Position numbers and translations under genes: made by a program. From Qipengyuania marincola (lineage in GTDB: Bacteria; Pseudomonadota; Alphaproteobacteria; Sphingomonadales; Sphingomonadaceae): a stretch of DNA of 64,000 nucleotides. The notes under the pieces are model-generated. The model made no database searches and was not told the DNA's origin. It saw only the letters and a list, made by a program, of their open reading frames with translations. Shown piece after piece: positions 7,520 through 16,825 of the stretch. The stretch is taken from the NCBI RefSeq assembly GCF_029688625.1, contig NZ_JARULC010000001.1:744001-808000 (forward strand), in the 5' to 3' direction. The stretch's first letter is position 1; every line of letters starts with the position of its first letter.

Positions 7520-8553
7520 GTGCCCGAACACCGCTTCGCTTCGCCCACCCGCTGCACTGCATCGCGCGAGACGACGAGGACGTCGTCGCCATCAACCACA
7601 ACCACGATATTGTCGGCGCCTACGACCGTCACATGCGGCCCATCGCTATCGATCATCGTCCCAGACGATCCGATGATCTCACCCGGACCTACGACGACAT
7701 TGTCCTGGGTCCCGGAACCGCGTTGCTCAACTAGCGCATCCCAGTTTCCGATATCGGACCAGCCCATGGATACATCGACCATGGCGGCGCGTTGCGTATT
7801 TTCCATTACCGCGTAATCGACTGATTCCTTCTCGACTTTCGCGAATTCTGCCGCTTCTGGTCTGATAGTTTCACCATCTCGATTACCCCGTTCAAAAGCA
7901 GTCGAAACGGCTGCAAAGATTTCCGGGCGATGGGTTTCGAGTTCGGCAAGATAGGTGCACGCCTTGAAGGCGAATATTCCGCCATTCCACGCATAGTTCC
8001 CGTCGGCCAGAAATGTGATCGCTCGTTCCATGTCGGGCTTCTCGACAAAACTGTGGACGCGAAAACCATCACCGACGGCTTCGCCTCTGCGAATATAGCC
8101 ATAGCCTGTTTCCGGGCTGGTGGCGGCAATGCCGAAAGACACCATCCAGTCATCGCGGGCCAGCGTCGCAGCGGAACGCGCCGCAGATCGGAAGGCGTCC
8201 GGGTCAACAATATGGTGATCGCTCGGACAAACGAGCATGATTTGATCGGGATCTAGGGCAAGGGCGGCAAGCGCTATGGCAGGCGCCGTATTCCGTCCCA
8301 TCGGTTCGACGATGAAGAGCGGATCTCCTGGGACATCTGCCGCTTGCGCTCGTGCAAACTCAAGGTGCTGCTCTCCGATGACGATAGTCGGCGGATCGAA
8401 CATCTCATGGTCCGAGCAGCGATCGAGAGTGGACTGGAAGAGCGTCCTGTCCCCGAGCAGCGGCAGAAACGGCTTGGGTTTCGAGGCACGGCTGCGCGGC
8501 CACAAACGGGTTCCGTTTCCTCCGCAAAGGATGACGGGCACGATTTTCGGCAA
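7516..8553 (-). CDS. manC: Mannose-1-phosphate guanylyltransferase
   Basis: It makes GDP-mannose from GTP and mannose-1-phosphate in the cytoplasm. The 345-residue protein carries the nucleotidyltransferase signature GGNGTRLWPRSRASKPK at about 11-27, then FIVEPMGRNTAPAIALAA, PSDHHI and FVEKPD. It lacks the C-terminal isomerase domain of bifunctional homologues, consistent with the separate manA directly downstream. The start is TTG at 8553 with TGGAG about eight bases upstream; a GTG five codons later is possible. The polysaccharide genes at the left end are a likely consumer of the product. Confidence 0.93.
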   Translation of the reverse strand: MPKIVPVILCGGNGTRLWPRSRASKPKPFLPLLGDRTLFQSTLDRCSDHEMFDPPTIVIGEQHLEFARAQAADVPGDPLFIVEPMGRNTAPAIALAALALDPDQIMLVCPSDHHIVDPDAFRSAARSAATLARDDWMVSFGIAATSPETGYGYIRRGEAVGDGFRVHSFVEKPDMERAITFLADGNYAWNGGIFAFKACTYLAELETHRPEIFAAVSTAFERGNRDGETIRPEAAEFAKVEKESVDYAVMENTQRAAMVDVSMGWSDIGNWDALVEQRGSGTQDNVVVGPGEIIGSSGTMIDSDGPHVTVVGADNIVVVVDGDDVLVVSRDAVQRVGEAKRCSGT

Positions 8554-8648
8554 AGACTGCTCCAGGGTTTTGAGTGAGTGCTTACACGGTCAGACCGATC
8601 AGATGACGAAAGGCTGAATTGCTGAAAGCGCGCTCGCGCTTCCTGGGT

Positions 8649-9686
8649 CTAATTTCCGTCGTCTCGTGTTGCAAGGCTTTGACCGATGAAACCGAGCGAC
8701 CAATCGGCCTTCCCCATCTTGCCAGCGGTGCGCGCCGCTTCAATCTTTTTCACTTCAGCCTCGATGAACTCGATTCGTTCGTCCCATCCGTCATGCGTCC
8801 GCTTGCGGAAGATCCAGCCGCCGTGGCGGGGACCCCATTGGCGCATGAACCGGATTGCGGCTTTCGGGTCATATCCGGCATTGACCAGCAACCAGGGCAT
8901 CAGGCGATCGGCATCGCGCTCGGTCAGCCGAACCAACCGACGCTTGCGGCCCGTCTCTTCCAGATAGTCGAGATGGCCGAGCAGATTATGCGCCATCTCA
9001 TGCGCGACCATCGCCGCGAATTCATCTTCGGCGTAGCCGAAGCCTGGAAAATCCTCGCCCACCAGTACGCGATCACCATCGGCGCTCGCCTTGGAGGAGG
9101 AGGTGAGCAATTCGAATCGCGATGCGCAGGATTCGACAGGTTCGAGCACTGCCTCGCGCAGCATCCCGGCTGCGTCGCGCCATGTCAGGCGCACCGGGCC
9201 TAGTTGCAACTGCTGGTCGAGGTACTCACGGATTTCCTGGCTTCGTTTCCAGGCCGGATCGGTCGGTTGCCAGGTTTCGGCGATAGCTTTGCCCGCGATG
9301 GCCACGAGCGTATCGTTGACGCGCAGCCCAGCGCGCGAGGCAGGCGAGCCGGGGGCGACCGACTGCACAGCAAGGTCACCGCTCAAATTGAATAGAGCGC
9401 GCACAGCCCGCGGATCGCCATATGCTGCGGCATCGTGCACCAGCATTCCCGTTGCCGGAACACGCGCATCGCAGAACTCGGCGTTGGCAACCGCCAGCCG
9501 GTATCCGACCCGGAAGAGGAGGTCTTCGCGATGCTGGAATATCTGCAGGGGCGACTGGGTCTCGGTCTCCGGCCTCTCGTCTTGTCCAACGGCAGGAGAG
9601 GGGGCAGCAAAAAAGGCGGCCGAGACCAGCCCGGCCGCCCCTAGAAATGCTGACTGCTTACGCAGCGGGCGCGCCTTCAACGCCAT
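8649..9686 (-). CDS. Exported PDZ-M48 family metalloprotease
   Basis: The 345-residue product has a signal peptide (about 1-34) and a PDZ-like segment (about 95-180, with VQSVAPGSPASRAGLRVNDTLVAI). The zinc protease motif HEMAH sits at 229-233, and the probable third ligand Glu lies in TERDAD near 256. M48 proteases of this kind act in the periplasm in envelope quality control; the client here is unknown. The ATG at 9686 overlaps the end of the sapC-like gene by 29 bases, so the two are probably cotranscribed. A weak GC-rich hairpin lies just after the stop near 8626-8642. Confidence 0.85.
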   Translation of the reverse strand: MALKARPLRKQSAFLGAAGLVSAAFFAAPSPAVGQDERPETETQSPLQIFQHREDLLFRVGYRLAVANAEFCDARVPATGMLVHDAAAYGDPRAVRALFNLSGDLAVQSVAPGSPASRAGLRVNDTLVAIAGKAIAETWQPTDPAWKRSQEIREYLDQQLQLGPVRLTWRDAAGMLREAVLEPVESCASRFELLTSSSKASADGDRVLVGEDFPGFGYAEDEFAAMVAHEMAHNLLGHLDYLEETGRKRRLVRLTERDADRLMPWLLVNAGYDPKAAIRFMRQWGPRHGGWIFRKRTHDGWDERIEFIEAEVKKIEAARTAGKMGKADWSLGFIGQSLATRDDGN

Positions 9687-10455
9687 TGAGCTGCGCCTGT
9701 GGCTTGGGCGCGGTGCCCTGGTTTGCCTGTCGCGCGAAGAGCACGCGCATCTGTTCGAGCGAGAAGAGGTGCGCGAAAATGAGCTGGAGCAGGCCGCTCT
9801 CGTTCCACTTGCGCAGCTGATCGCCGCGCAGCTCGCGCAGCTTCTCGGCGTTCACCATCTGGAATCCGCGATAGATGAAAGGCTTGTCCTCGTCGGGACG
9901 CTGGATCGCGACTTCGCCATCCATCAGCAAATCGGCATCCTTCAGTTCTTTCATGAAGGCCTGGGTGCGCTGGCCGGCCTGCTCGAAGCTCTCGCAGAAC
10001 TGCAGGATGGTCTTCGTCGCCTCGCTGGGCTCCTTACCGTCGAAGAAGGCATCCCCATCCTCGAACTCGCCCACAGAATCGGCAGTCGGGTCGAAGCATA
10101 GCGACAGCTCTTCGGCGTCCGGGCGCAGCCGCGCGAGCATGAAAGGATAGCGACGGATGTAGGCGGGAAGGTAGACCGGCTCGGTGACCTTGCCGGTTTC
10201 GTCGACGAAGGTGTTCACCCCTTCATTGAGCGCGAACAACGCCAGGGGCAGGGCGTTCTCGCCTGCGGAAAACACGATCGGAAGCTGGCGCTGAGCCTGG
10301 ACGAATTCGTCCACGGTCAACGGCACGGCATGCTGCTTGGAAAGCCACGGAGCAAGATCGACGGGCCGGGTCTTGAGATCGGCGTGATCATTGCTGTTGA
10401 GCGGCATGAGATCGTTGTAGAACAGGGGCAGGTTCGGCTGCGGCGCGCTGGCCAT
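9658..10455 (-). CDS. SapC family protein
   Basis: The 265-residue product has no signal peptide. It matches the SapC family, first named from Campylobacter S-layer loci and common in alphaproteobacteria. Recognisable parts are the N-terminal VPLTVDEFVQAQRQLPIVFS block, LPAYIRRYPFMLA, LCFDPTADS and the C-terminal GFQMVNAEKLRELRGDQLRKWNESGLLQLIFAHLFSLEQM. The biochemical role is not established. The ATG at 10455 is the only sensible start. The C-terminus runs 29 bases into the M48 protease gene. Confidence 0.85.
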   Translation of the reverse strand: MASAPQPNLPLFYNDLMPLNSNDHADLKTRPVDLAPWLSKQHAVPLTVDEFVQAQRQLPIVFSAGENALPLALFALNEGVNTFVDETGKVTEPVYLPAYIRRYPFMLARLRPDAEELSLCFDPTADSVGEFEDGDAFFDGKEPSEATKTILQFCESFEQAGQRTQAFMKELKDADLLMDGEVAIQRPDEDKPFIYRGFQMVNAEKLRELRGDQLRKWNESGLLQLIFAHLFSLEQMRVLFARQANQGTAPKPQAQLNGVEGAPAA

Positions 10456-10520
10456 GGAAACTCTCCGATAGACGGTGGGATGTAACGGGCGTGTCTGGCA
10501 CGCGCGTGAAGCGCTGCGCT

Positions 10521-11969
10521 TTAAGCGGTTGGACCGGCTTTCGCAAGCGGCACCAGCTTGCCCGGATTTAGCAATCCCTGCGGGTCGAGCGCCTGCTTGA
10601 CCTTGCGCATGAGATCCAGCGCAACCGGATCGCCAAGCCGACCCAGCTCATCCCGCTTCATCTGGCCAATCCCGTGTTCGGCGCTGATCGAGCCATCATA
10701 GCGGGTAACGAGATCATGTACGAAAGCGCTGATCCGTTTACCTGCCTGTGCTTCCCATTCCCCGCGAGTCGCGCCTTCCGGGGCGAGGACGTGGAAATGG
10801 ATATTACCGTCGCCCAAGTGACCGAATCCGACCGCCGTCGTGCCCGGAAAGCGGGCTTCGATCTCGAGGGAGGCCTCTTCCACAAAGCGAGCCATGCGCG
10901 CGACCGGCACCGAAATATCGTGCTGCATGGCGGGTCCGATAGCGCGTTCGGCAGGGGCGATCGAATCGCGCATCAGCCAGAAATCATCCGCCTGGCTTTC
11001 ATTCGCTGCGATCGCTGCATCTTCCAGGAGACCGGCCTCGATCGCGTCTGCGAGCATGGTTTCCGCCATGTCCCGAAGCCGGTCTTCCTCGCCCCGCTCG
11101 GCGACCAGTTCGATAAGCGCATGCCATGCATGTTCGCTGGTCAGCGGTGACCTGGCATCGGGGAGGTGGGCGAGGACCGACTGGAGGCAATGCTTTGGCA
11201 AGACCTCGAAACCTTCGAGCTTGTCGCCAGCCTGCTTCTCGCAATGTAGGAGCAGTTCGCGCGCCGCCGAGATCGAGGGCAGACCGGCCCAGGCAACCAC
11301 GCGGCCGCCGATCTCCGGCAGGAGGCGCAAGGTCGCGGCGGTAACGATACCCAGCGTGCCTTCCGACCCGATCAGCATCTGCTTCAGGTCGAAACCGCGA
11401 TTGTCCTTTTTTAGCGGAGTCAGCGAATCGAACACCGATCCGTCGGCCAGGACCGCCTCGATGCCCAGCACCTGCGCGCGCATCGTCCCATGCCGCAAAA
11501 CCTGCGTGCCGCCGGCATTGGTCGAAATAAGCCCCCCGATCGTGGCCGAGCCCTTTCCGCCCAGTGTCAGCGGGAAACGAAGCCGTTCTCCTTCGGCGGC
11601 CTCATGCAGGGTCTGGAGAATGACTCCGGCCTCGCAGGTAATTTCCCGAGCGTCGACGTCGATGGTGCGGATCGCATCCATCCTGCGCAGTGACAGGATC
11701 ACAGCCTCGCCGCTGTTGTCGGGAGTGGCGCCGCCCGACATCCCGCTGTTTCCGCCCTGGGGCACGATCGGCACCCCATGCGCGGCACACAGCTTCACGA
11801 GCGCTGCCACCTCCGACACGTCGGCAGGCGAAGCGAGACCGACCGCCTTACCCGTATAGCGACCGCGCCAATCGGTCAGCCAGGGATCGACCAGTTCCGG
11901 ATCGTGGGTGAAACCGCGCGGCCCCAGGAGGTCGGCAGCGGCCTGTGCGAAGGAATTGTCGTTGGGCAT
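10521..11969 (-). CDS. FAD-linked oxidase, D-lactate / D-2-hydroxyglutarate dehydrogenase type
   Basis: The 482-residue flavoprotein belongs to the GlcD/D-lactate dehydrogenase family, which oxidises D-2-hydroxy acids. The N-terminal PCMH FAD domain shows VPIVPQGGNSGMSGGATPD, and the middle has LIGSEGTLGIVTAATLRLLPE. The C-terminal FAD-oxidase domain has GFGHLGDGNIHFHVLAP and the family ending SAEHGIGQMKRDEL. The ATG at 11969 has AAGGA eight bases upstream; a longer frame to 12032 lacks support. Substrate choice among lactate, glycolate and 2-hydroxyglutarate cannot be settled from sequence. Confidence 0.88.
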   Translation of the reverse strand: MPNDNSFAQAAADLLGPRGFTHDPELVDPWLTDWRGRYTGKAVGLASPADVSEVAALVKLCAAHGVPIVPQGGNSGMSGGATPDNSGEAVILSLRRMDAIRTIDVDAREITCEAGVILQTLHEAAEGERLRFPLTLGGKGSATIGGLISTNAGGTQVLRHGTMRAQVLGIEAVLADGSVFDSLTPLKKDNRGFDLKQMLIGSEGTLGIVTAATLRLLPEIGGRVVAWAGLPSISAARELLLHCEKQAGDKLEGFEVLPKHCLQSVLAHLPDARSPLTSEHAWHALIELVAERGEEDRLRDMAETMLADAIEAGLLEDAAIAANESQADDFWLMRDSIAPAERAIGPAMQHDISVPVARMARFVEEASLEIEARFPGTTAVGFGHLGDGNIHFHVLAPEGATRGEWEAQAGKRISAFVHDLVTRYDGSISAEHGIGQMKRDELGRLGDPVALDLMRKVKQALDPQGLLNPGKLVPLAKAGPTA

Positions 11970-12131
11970 TGCGGCGTCCTTGCCACATCTGCTCACGCAA
12001 TTTCCACTCCCTTGCCATGGCAGGAGGATCAATTAAGCGGATATTCAAACGGATCGGGGCAAGGACCGCCCACCACCGAACTGCAGGTGCCTGCTATCCT
12101 GCCGGAAAGAGGAACGGACCTACCAGCGCCG

Positions 12132-12704
12132 ATGCCACTTGTTTCTGCCTTGCTGTCTCTCCTTCTGCCGCTCGCAACTCCTGCGAACGGTGGGGACATG
12201 GATGCGGCTGGCGAGCGGCATGGAAAGCCGGCAGGCCCGCTCGCACCGATGTCTTTGTCTGACCGGCCGCCCGACTGGCGCGATCTTTCCAGGGAAGTCC
12301 GCGCGCCCGTTGCCAATCAGGTCCGGATCGAGCGGCGTGTGATCTTGCGCATCAGTCCGCAGCCCGGCCGCACGCGCGGCAGCAACCTGCTCGCTCAACT
12401 GCCGAGCCAGGCGACGCCGACGCGGCTGGTGGAGCAGTCGATGACGCAATGTCTTCCTGCCAACAATATCGTCGGTGTGTCCGACAACGGCAGCAGGCTC
12501 ATCATTTACATGCGCGATCGCAGCCTGATATCCGCGCAGCTCGAAAAGGCCTGCAGCCCGCGCGACTTCTACCTTGGCTTCTACGTCGAGCGGAATGCGG
12601 ACGGGCAGCTTTGCGCCGATCGGGACCGGCTGCTTTCGCGTGCCGGGGCGAAGTGTCGCATTTCCGAACTCAACCGTCTCGTTGCAGTGAGGCCACGCGA
12701 CTAG
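12132..12704 (+). CDS. Exported protein of unknown function
   Basis: The 190-residue product begins with a clear signal peptide (MPLVSALLSLLLPLATPANG). The mature part has four Cys in TQCLP, EKACSP, GQLCAD and AKCRIS, which could form two disulfides in the periplasm. A conserved-looking core VIGVSDNG/LIIYMRDRSLISAQL precedes the last Cys pair. The frame is open back to 11778, but that stretch is antisense to the oxidase gene, so the ATG at 12132 is used. It is transcribed divergently from that gene. I do not recognise a domain. Confidence 0.7.
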   Translation: MPLVSALLSLLLPLATPANGGDMDAAGERHGKPAGPLAPMSLSDRPPDWRDLSREVRAPVANQVRIERRVILRISPQPGRTRGSNLLAQLPSQATPTRLVEQSMTQCLPANNIVGVSDNGSRLIIYMRDRSLISAQLEKACSPRDFYLGFYVERNADGQLCADRDRLLSRAGAKCRISELNRLVAVRPRD

Positions 12705-12834
12705 GCCAGCCGGCACCCAACCGGTCCGTCATCCTTGACTTATTCGCCCTATCGGGCAAAGGGCGCGACCAGCCGTTTTGCGCGATCTGTCGTGCTTTTC
12801 ACCGGCACTCCATCCAGGGATACATTCGACGCGC

Positions 12835-14220
12835 ATGACATTTGCCGATCTCGGCCTTTCCAAGGACCTGCTGAAGGCGGTCGAAGAGGCCGGCTACACC
12901 GAGCCGACCGATATCCAGCGCGAGGCGATACCGCCCGTGCTGATGATGAAAGATATCATCGGTATCGCCCAGACGGGCACCGGCAAGACCGCCAGCTTCG
13001 TCCTGCCGATGATCGATATCATGGCAAGTGGCCGGCGGCGCGCGCTCATGCCGCGATCCCTGATCCTCGAGCCGACCCGTGAGCTAGCGGCACAGGTTGC
13101 GGAGAACTTCGAGAAGTACGGCAAGAACCACGATCTCAAGATGGCGCTCCTGATCGGCGGCGTACAGATGGGTGACCAGGTCAAGGCGCTGAACGAGGGC
13201 GTCGACGTGCTGATCGCGACGCCGGGGCGCCTCATGGACCTGTTCGAGCGCGGCAAGATCCTGCTCAATGGCTGCGAGCTGCTGGTCATCGACGAGGCAG
13301 ACCGGATGCTCGACATGGGCTTCATCCCGGACATCGAGTTCATCTGCGACAAACTGCCCGAGACGCGGCAGACCATGCTTTTCTCGGCCACGATGCCCCC
13401 GCCGATCGAGAAGCTGGCGAAGAAATTCCTCAGCAATCCCAAACGGATCGAAGTCAGCCGGGCGGCGACGACCAACAAAGACATTACCGCTTTCAAGGTT
13501 CCGGTGAAAAGCCGCCAGAAGCGCGAGACGCTGCGCTGGCTGCTGCGCAACGACCTGGTCGAAACCGCGATCATCTTTGCCAATCGCAAGACCACCGTGC
13601 GCGAGCTCAACAAGAGCCTGCAGAGCCACGGTTTCGCATCGAGCGAAATTCACGGCGACATGGACCAGTCGAGCCGGTTGAAGGAACTCGATCGCTTCAA
13701 GAAGGGCGAGGTCAATATCCTCGTCGCTTCCGACGTCGCCGCACGCGGGCTGGACATCAAGGGCGTCAGTCACGTGTTCAACTTCGATACGCCCTGGCAC
13801 CCTGATGATTACGTTCACCGGATCGGGCGCACCGGTCGCGCGGGGGCGAAGGGGCGGGCGTTCACCTTCGTCGCCGAAGACGATGCCGAAGCCATCGAGA
13901 ATGTCGAAAAGCTCACCGGCGCCAAGATTGACGTGTTCGGCAAGAAGGACGTGCGTGTCGCGCTGAAAGAGCCCGAGCAACAGCAGGCCGAGAGCGATGG
14001 CGCCGAGCCACAGCGCGAAGAGCAGAGCGAGAAACGCAAGCGTTCAAAGCGGGGTGAGGGCAAGAGCGAGCCGAAGGCTTCCGCACCCAGGGCCGCTGCC
14101 AAAGAACCCCGCAAGACCGGGCGCAAATCCGACCGCCAGCCCGATTCCGCACAGACGTCCGACGCGGCGGGCGAGTGGAACGGCCCCAAGCCGGGATTCC
14201 TCGACATATCGGCTGTGTAG
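12835..14220 (+). CDS. DEAD-box ATP-dependent RNA helicase, RhlE type
   Basis: The 461-residue helicase unwinds RNA, probably in ribosome assembly or mRNA decay. All motifs are visible: Q motif (EPTDIQ), AQTGTGKT at 45-52, PTRELA, TPGRLMD, DEAD, SAT, the HGDMDQ region and HRIGRTGRAG. The last 90 or so residues form a Lys/Arg- and Glu-rich tail with runs such as KRKRSKRGEG. Such tails usually bind RNA nonspecifically. The ATG at 12835 starts MTFADLGLS, the standard N-terminus; the longer frame from 12778 is not used. A hairpin follows the stop. Confidence 0.92.
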   Translation: MTFADLGLSKDLLKAVEEAGYTEPTDIQREAIPPVLMMKDIIGIAQTGTGKTASFVLPMIDIMASGRRRALMPRSLILEPTRELAAQVAENFEKYGKNHDLKMALLIGGVQMGDQVKALNEGVDVLIATPGRLMDLFERGKILLNGCELLVIDEADRMLDMGFIPDIEFICDKLPETRQTMLFSATMPPPIEKLAKKFLSNPKRIEVSRAATTNKDITAFKVPVKSRQKRETLRWLLRNDLVETAIIFANRKTTVRELNKSLQSHGFASSEIHGDMDQSSRLKELDRFKKGEVNILVASDVAARGLDIKGVSHVFNFDTPWHPDDYVHRIGRTGRAGAKGRAFTFVAEDDAEAIENVEKLTGAKIDVFGKKDVRVALKEPEQQQAESDGAEPQREEQSEKRKRSKRGEGKSEPKASAPRAAAKEPRKTGRKSDRQPDSAQTSDAAGEWNGPKPGFLDISAV

Positions 14221-14231
14221 CCTTGGTTCAC

Positions 14232-14253
14232 GCTCGATTTACTTTAATCGAGC
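14232..14253 (+). terminator. Perfect hairpin after the DEAD-box helicase gene
   Basis: GCTCGATT and AATCGAGC form an 8-bp stem with a six-base TACTTT loop, 12 bases after the helicase stop. No T run follows, so it may be a Rho-dependent or mRNA-end-stabilising structure rather than a classic terminator. Confidence 0.45.
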
Positions 14254-14348
14254 ATTGAGCCGTTTCGCGACCCTTGGTGCATTGAGTCGCGGATGATGAA
14301 GCAGCGCAAGCCGCGCTGGCGATGGACACAGGCCCGGGGGAATTCGAC

Positions 14349-15626
14349 GTGGACATTTCCGAGCCCTACGCCAGCGCTGGGACCGAGAATTTCGACGTCT
14401 GCGTATTCGGCCTCGGCTATATCGGTCTGCCGACAGCATCGGTAATCGCGTCAGCGGGTCTTCGGGTTTGCGGGGTGGATACTTCCGCCCGCGTGGTGGA
14501 AACCATCAATCGCGGCGCCATCCACATCGAGGAAAAGGACCTCGACCAACTGGTCGAGCGGGTCGTCAAACAGGACATGCTTGTCGCCTCGCACGAAGCG
14601 GCTGCAGCCAAGTTTCACGTCATTGCCGTTCCTACTCCGCTGGGGGACGACAGGCAGCCCGGGCTCGCCAGCGTGATGAGCGCGGCCGAAACCATCGCGC
14701 CCCGGCTGCGCCCCGGCGATTGCGTGATCCTCGAGTCGACTTCGCCGGTCGGCACCACCGAGCGGATCGCACAGCTGATCGCTCGGCTTCGACCCGACCT
14801 TGGCGTTCCGGGCAGTACCCACGGGCCGGCGGATATCGCGATCGCCTATTGTCCCGAACGCGTGCTCCCCGGCAAGATCCTCGCCGAGCTGCGTTCGAAC
14901 GACCGCGTGATCGGTGGTATGACCCCCGCATGCGCAATCGCTGCCAAGCGCCTTTATGCGCAATTCGTGCTGGGGGTGTGTTTCGATACGAACGCCGCCG
15001 CCGCCGAGATGGTCAAGCTGGTCGAGAACAGCTTCCGCGACGTGAACATCGCTTTCGCCAACGAATTGTCGTTGGTCGCGGACCGCTTCGGGATCAACGT
15101 CTGGGAGGTCATTCGCCTCGCCAACCGCCACCCGCGGGTTAACATTCTGCAGCCGGGACCGGGAGTGGGCGGCCACTGCATCGCGGTCGATCCGTGGTTT
15201 CTCGTCGCTGCGGCTCCCGAGGAAACGCCGCTGATCCGGACGGCGCGGGAAGTGAACCTCAACAAGACCGAGCATGTTGTTGCGCGACTGCTGGCGATGG
15301 CTTCCGGCGAAAGCGATGCGAAGATCGCGGTGCTCGGCCTGGCCTTCAAACCCGATATCGACGATTTGCGCGAAAGCCCGGCGATGGAAGTCGCCAACCG
15401 TCTGGCAACCGAGTTCGGCAGTCGGCTGATGATCGTCGAACCCTTCGTCGACGAGCTTCCCGAGCGTCTCGCAGAGACCGGCGCCAGCCTGTGCGACTTG
15501 CCGTCGGCGCTGGCGGAGGCCGATATCCATGCCATCCTCGTCGACCACACGGATTTCAAGCATTTGACCTTGCGCGATTTCGCCGGGAAGCAGGTGTATG
15601 ACACGCGCGGCCTGCTGGAGGCATGA
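14349..15626 (+). CDS. wecC: UDP-N-acetyl-D-mannosamine dehydrogenase
   Basis: It oxidises UDP-ManNAc twice with NAD to UDP-ManNAc uronate, a precursor for surface glycans. The 425-residue product has the Rossmann motif GLGYIGLP near the N-terminus, AVPTP and SPVGTTE. The catalytic Cys lies in GPGVGGHCIAVDP, followed by the LGLAFKPDIDDLRESPA segment. GTG at 14349 is preferred because GGGGGA lies eight bases before it; ATG at 14322 is possible and adds nine residues. The next gene supplies the substrate and overlaps by ATGA. Related UDP-GlcNAc/GalNAc dehydrogenases cannot be fully excluded. Confidence 0.88.
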   Translation: MDISEPYASAGTENFDVCVFGLGYIGLPTASVIASAGLRVCGVDTSARVVETINRGAIHIEEKDLDQLVERVVKQDMLVASHEAAAAKFHVIAVPTPLGDDRQPGLASVMSAAETIAPRLRPGDCVILESTSPVGTTERIAQLIARLRPDLGVPGSTHGPADIAIAYCPERVLPGKILAELRSNDRVIGGMTPACAIAAKRLYAQFVLGVCFDTNAAAAEMVKLVENSFRDVNIAFANELSLVADRFGINVWEVIRLANRHPRVNILQPGPGVGGHCIAVDPWFLVAAAPEETPLIRTAREVNLNKTEHVVARLLAMASGESDAKIAVLGLAFKPDIDDLRESPAMEVANRLATEFGSRLMIVEPFVDELPERLAETGASLCDLPSALAEADIHAILVDHTDFKHLTLRDFAGKQVYDTRGLLEA

Positions 15627-16777
15627 GTATTCGCCCGAAGATCTTCGTTACTTTTGGGACGCGGCCAGAAGCGATCAAGATGTTCCCGGTCGTGCATGCC
15701 CTGCGCGAAGGCGGCTGGTGTGACGCGCAAGTGGTGGTCACGGCGCAGCACCGCGAAATGCTGGACCAGGTGATGGCGATTGCCGGCCTGACACCCGATA
15801 TCGATCTCGACCTGATGCAACACGGCCAGAGCCTCGATGCGCTGGCATCGCGTATCCTGCTGAATTTCGGTGAGGTTCTGGACCGCGAGAAGCCGGATCG
15901 GGTCCTTGTCCATGGCGATACGCTGACAACGATGATGGTCACGCTGGCGTGTTATTTCCGCAAAATCCCGGTCGGCCATGTCGAAGCCGGGCTACGCAGC
16001 GGCGATATTTACTCGCCCTGGCCAGAAGAGGTAAACCGCCGCGTCACTGGCACCGTCGCCGACTTGCATTTCGCCCCGACCGACATCGCGGCCGGTGCCT
16101 TGATTGCTGAAAACACCGCGCGCGATGCCGTGTTCGTTACAGGCAATACGGTGATCGATGCGCTGCTTGCCACGCGTGACAAGCTGAGGGTGAATCCTGA
16201 CCTCGCGGCCGAGATCGATCGCGTGCTCGACGGTTTTGCTGGCAAGCGCATCATCGCTGTGACTGCACATCGCCGCGAGAATTTCGGCGCCGGCATGCAG
16301 AACATTGCTGCCGGCTTGCGCAAACTGGCCGAGCGCGACGATATTGCCATCGTCTACCCGGTGCACCCCAATCCGAATGTGGAGGGCGTCATGCGCGAGG
16401 CGCTGGCGGGGTGCGGAAACATCGCACTCATCGCACCGCTCGACTATCCCAATTTCGTGCGGATGATGTCGCGTGCGGAGATCATCCTCACCGACAGCGG
16501 CGGCATTCAGGAAGAGGCGCCTAGCCTTGGCAAACCGGTTCTCGTCATGCGCGACACGACTGAAAGACCCGAAGGCATCGCGGCAGGCACCGCCCGGCTG
16601 GTGGGCGCGGAAACCAACGCGATCGTGGCGGAAACGGTGCGGCTGCTGGATGACCGGGAAGCATATGAGGCCGTCGCTCGTGCGCACAATCCCTATGGTG
16701 ATGGAACCGCAGCGCGACAAATCGCCGCTATCATAGCCCGTCATCACGGCGCTGAGTGGAAGGGGCCGGCCGACTAG
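15623..16777 (+). CDS. wecB: UDP-N-acetylglucosamine 2-epimerase (non-hydrolysing)
   Basis: It converts UDP-GlcNAc to UDP-ManNAc in the cytoplasm, giving the substrate for the preceding dehydrogenase. The 384-residue length is typical. Visible motifs are FGTRPEAIKM at the N-terminus, VHGDTLTTM, GHVEAGLRSGD, PEEVNRR, TAHRRENFG and LTDSGGIQEEAPSLGKPVLVMRDTTERPE. The ATG at 15623 overlaps the dehydrogenase stop by four bases, so the two form a two-step operon. Transferases that would use the ManNAcA product are not adjacent. Confidence 0.93.
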   Translation: MSIRPKIFVTFGTRPEAIKMFPVVHALREGGWCDAQVVVTAQHREMLDQVMAIAGLTPDIDLDLMQHGQSLDALASRILLNFGEVLDREKPDRVLVHGDTLTTMMVTLACYFRKIPVGHVEAGLRSGDIYSPWPEEVNRRVTGTVADLHFAPTDIAAGALIAENTARDAVFVTGNTVIDALLATRDKLRVNPDLAAEIDRVLDGFAGKRIIAVTAHRRENFGAGMQNIAAGLRKLAERDDIAIVYPVHPNPNVEGVMREALAGCGNIALIAPLDYPNFVRMMSRAEIILTDSGGIQEEAPSLGKPVLVMRDTTERPEGIAAGTARLVGAETNAIVAETVRLLDDREAYEAVARAHNPYGDGTAARQIAAIIARHHGAEWKGPAD

Positions 16778-16825
16778 GCACCGGCGTTTACGAGGTCTTC
16801 ACCCAAATATGGCATTCCCTGCCAT

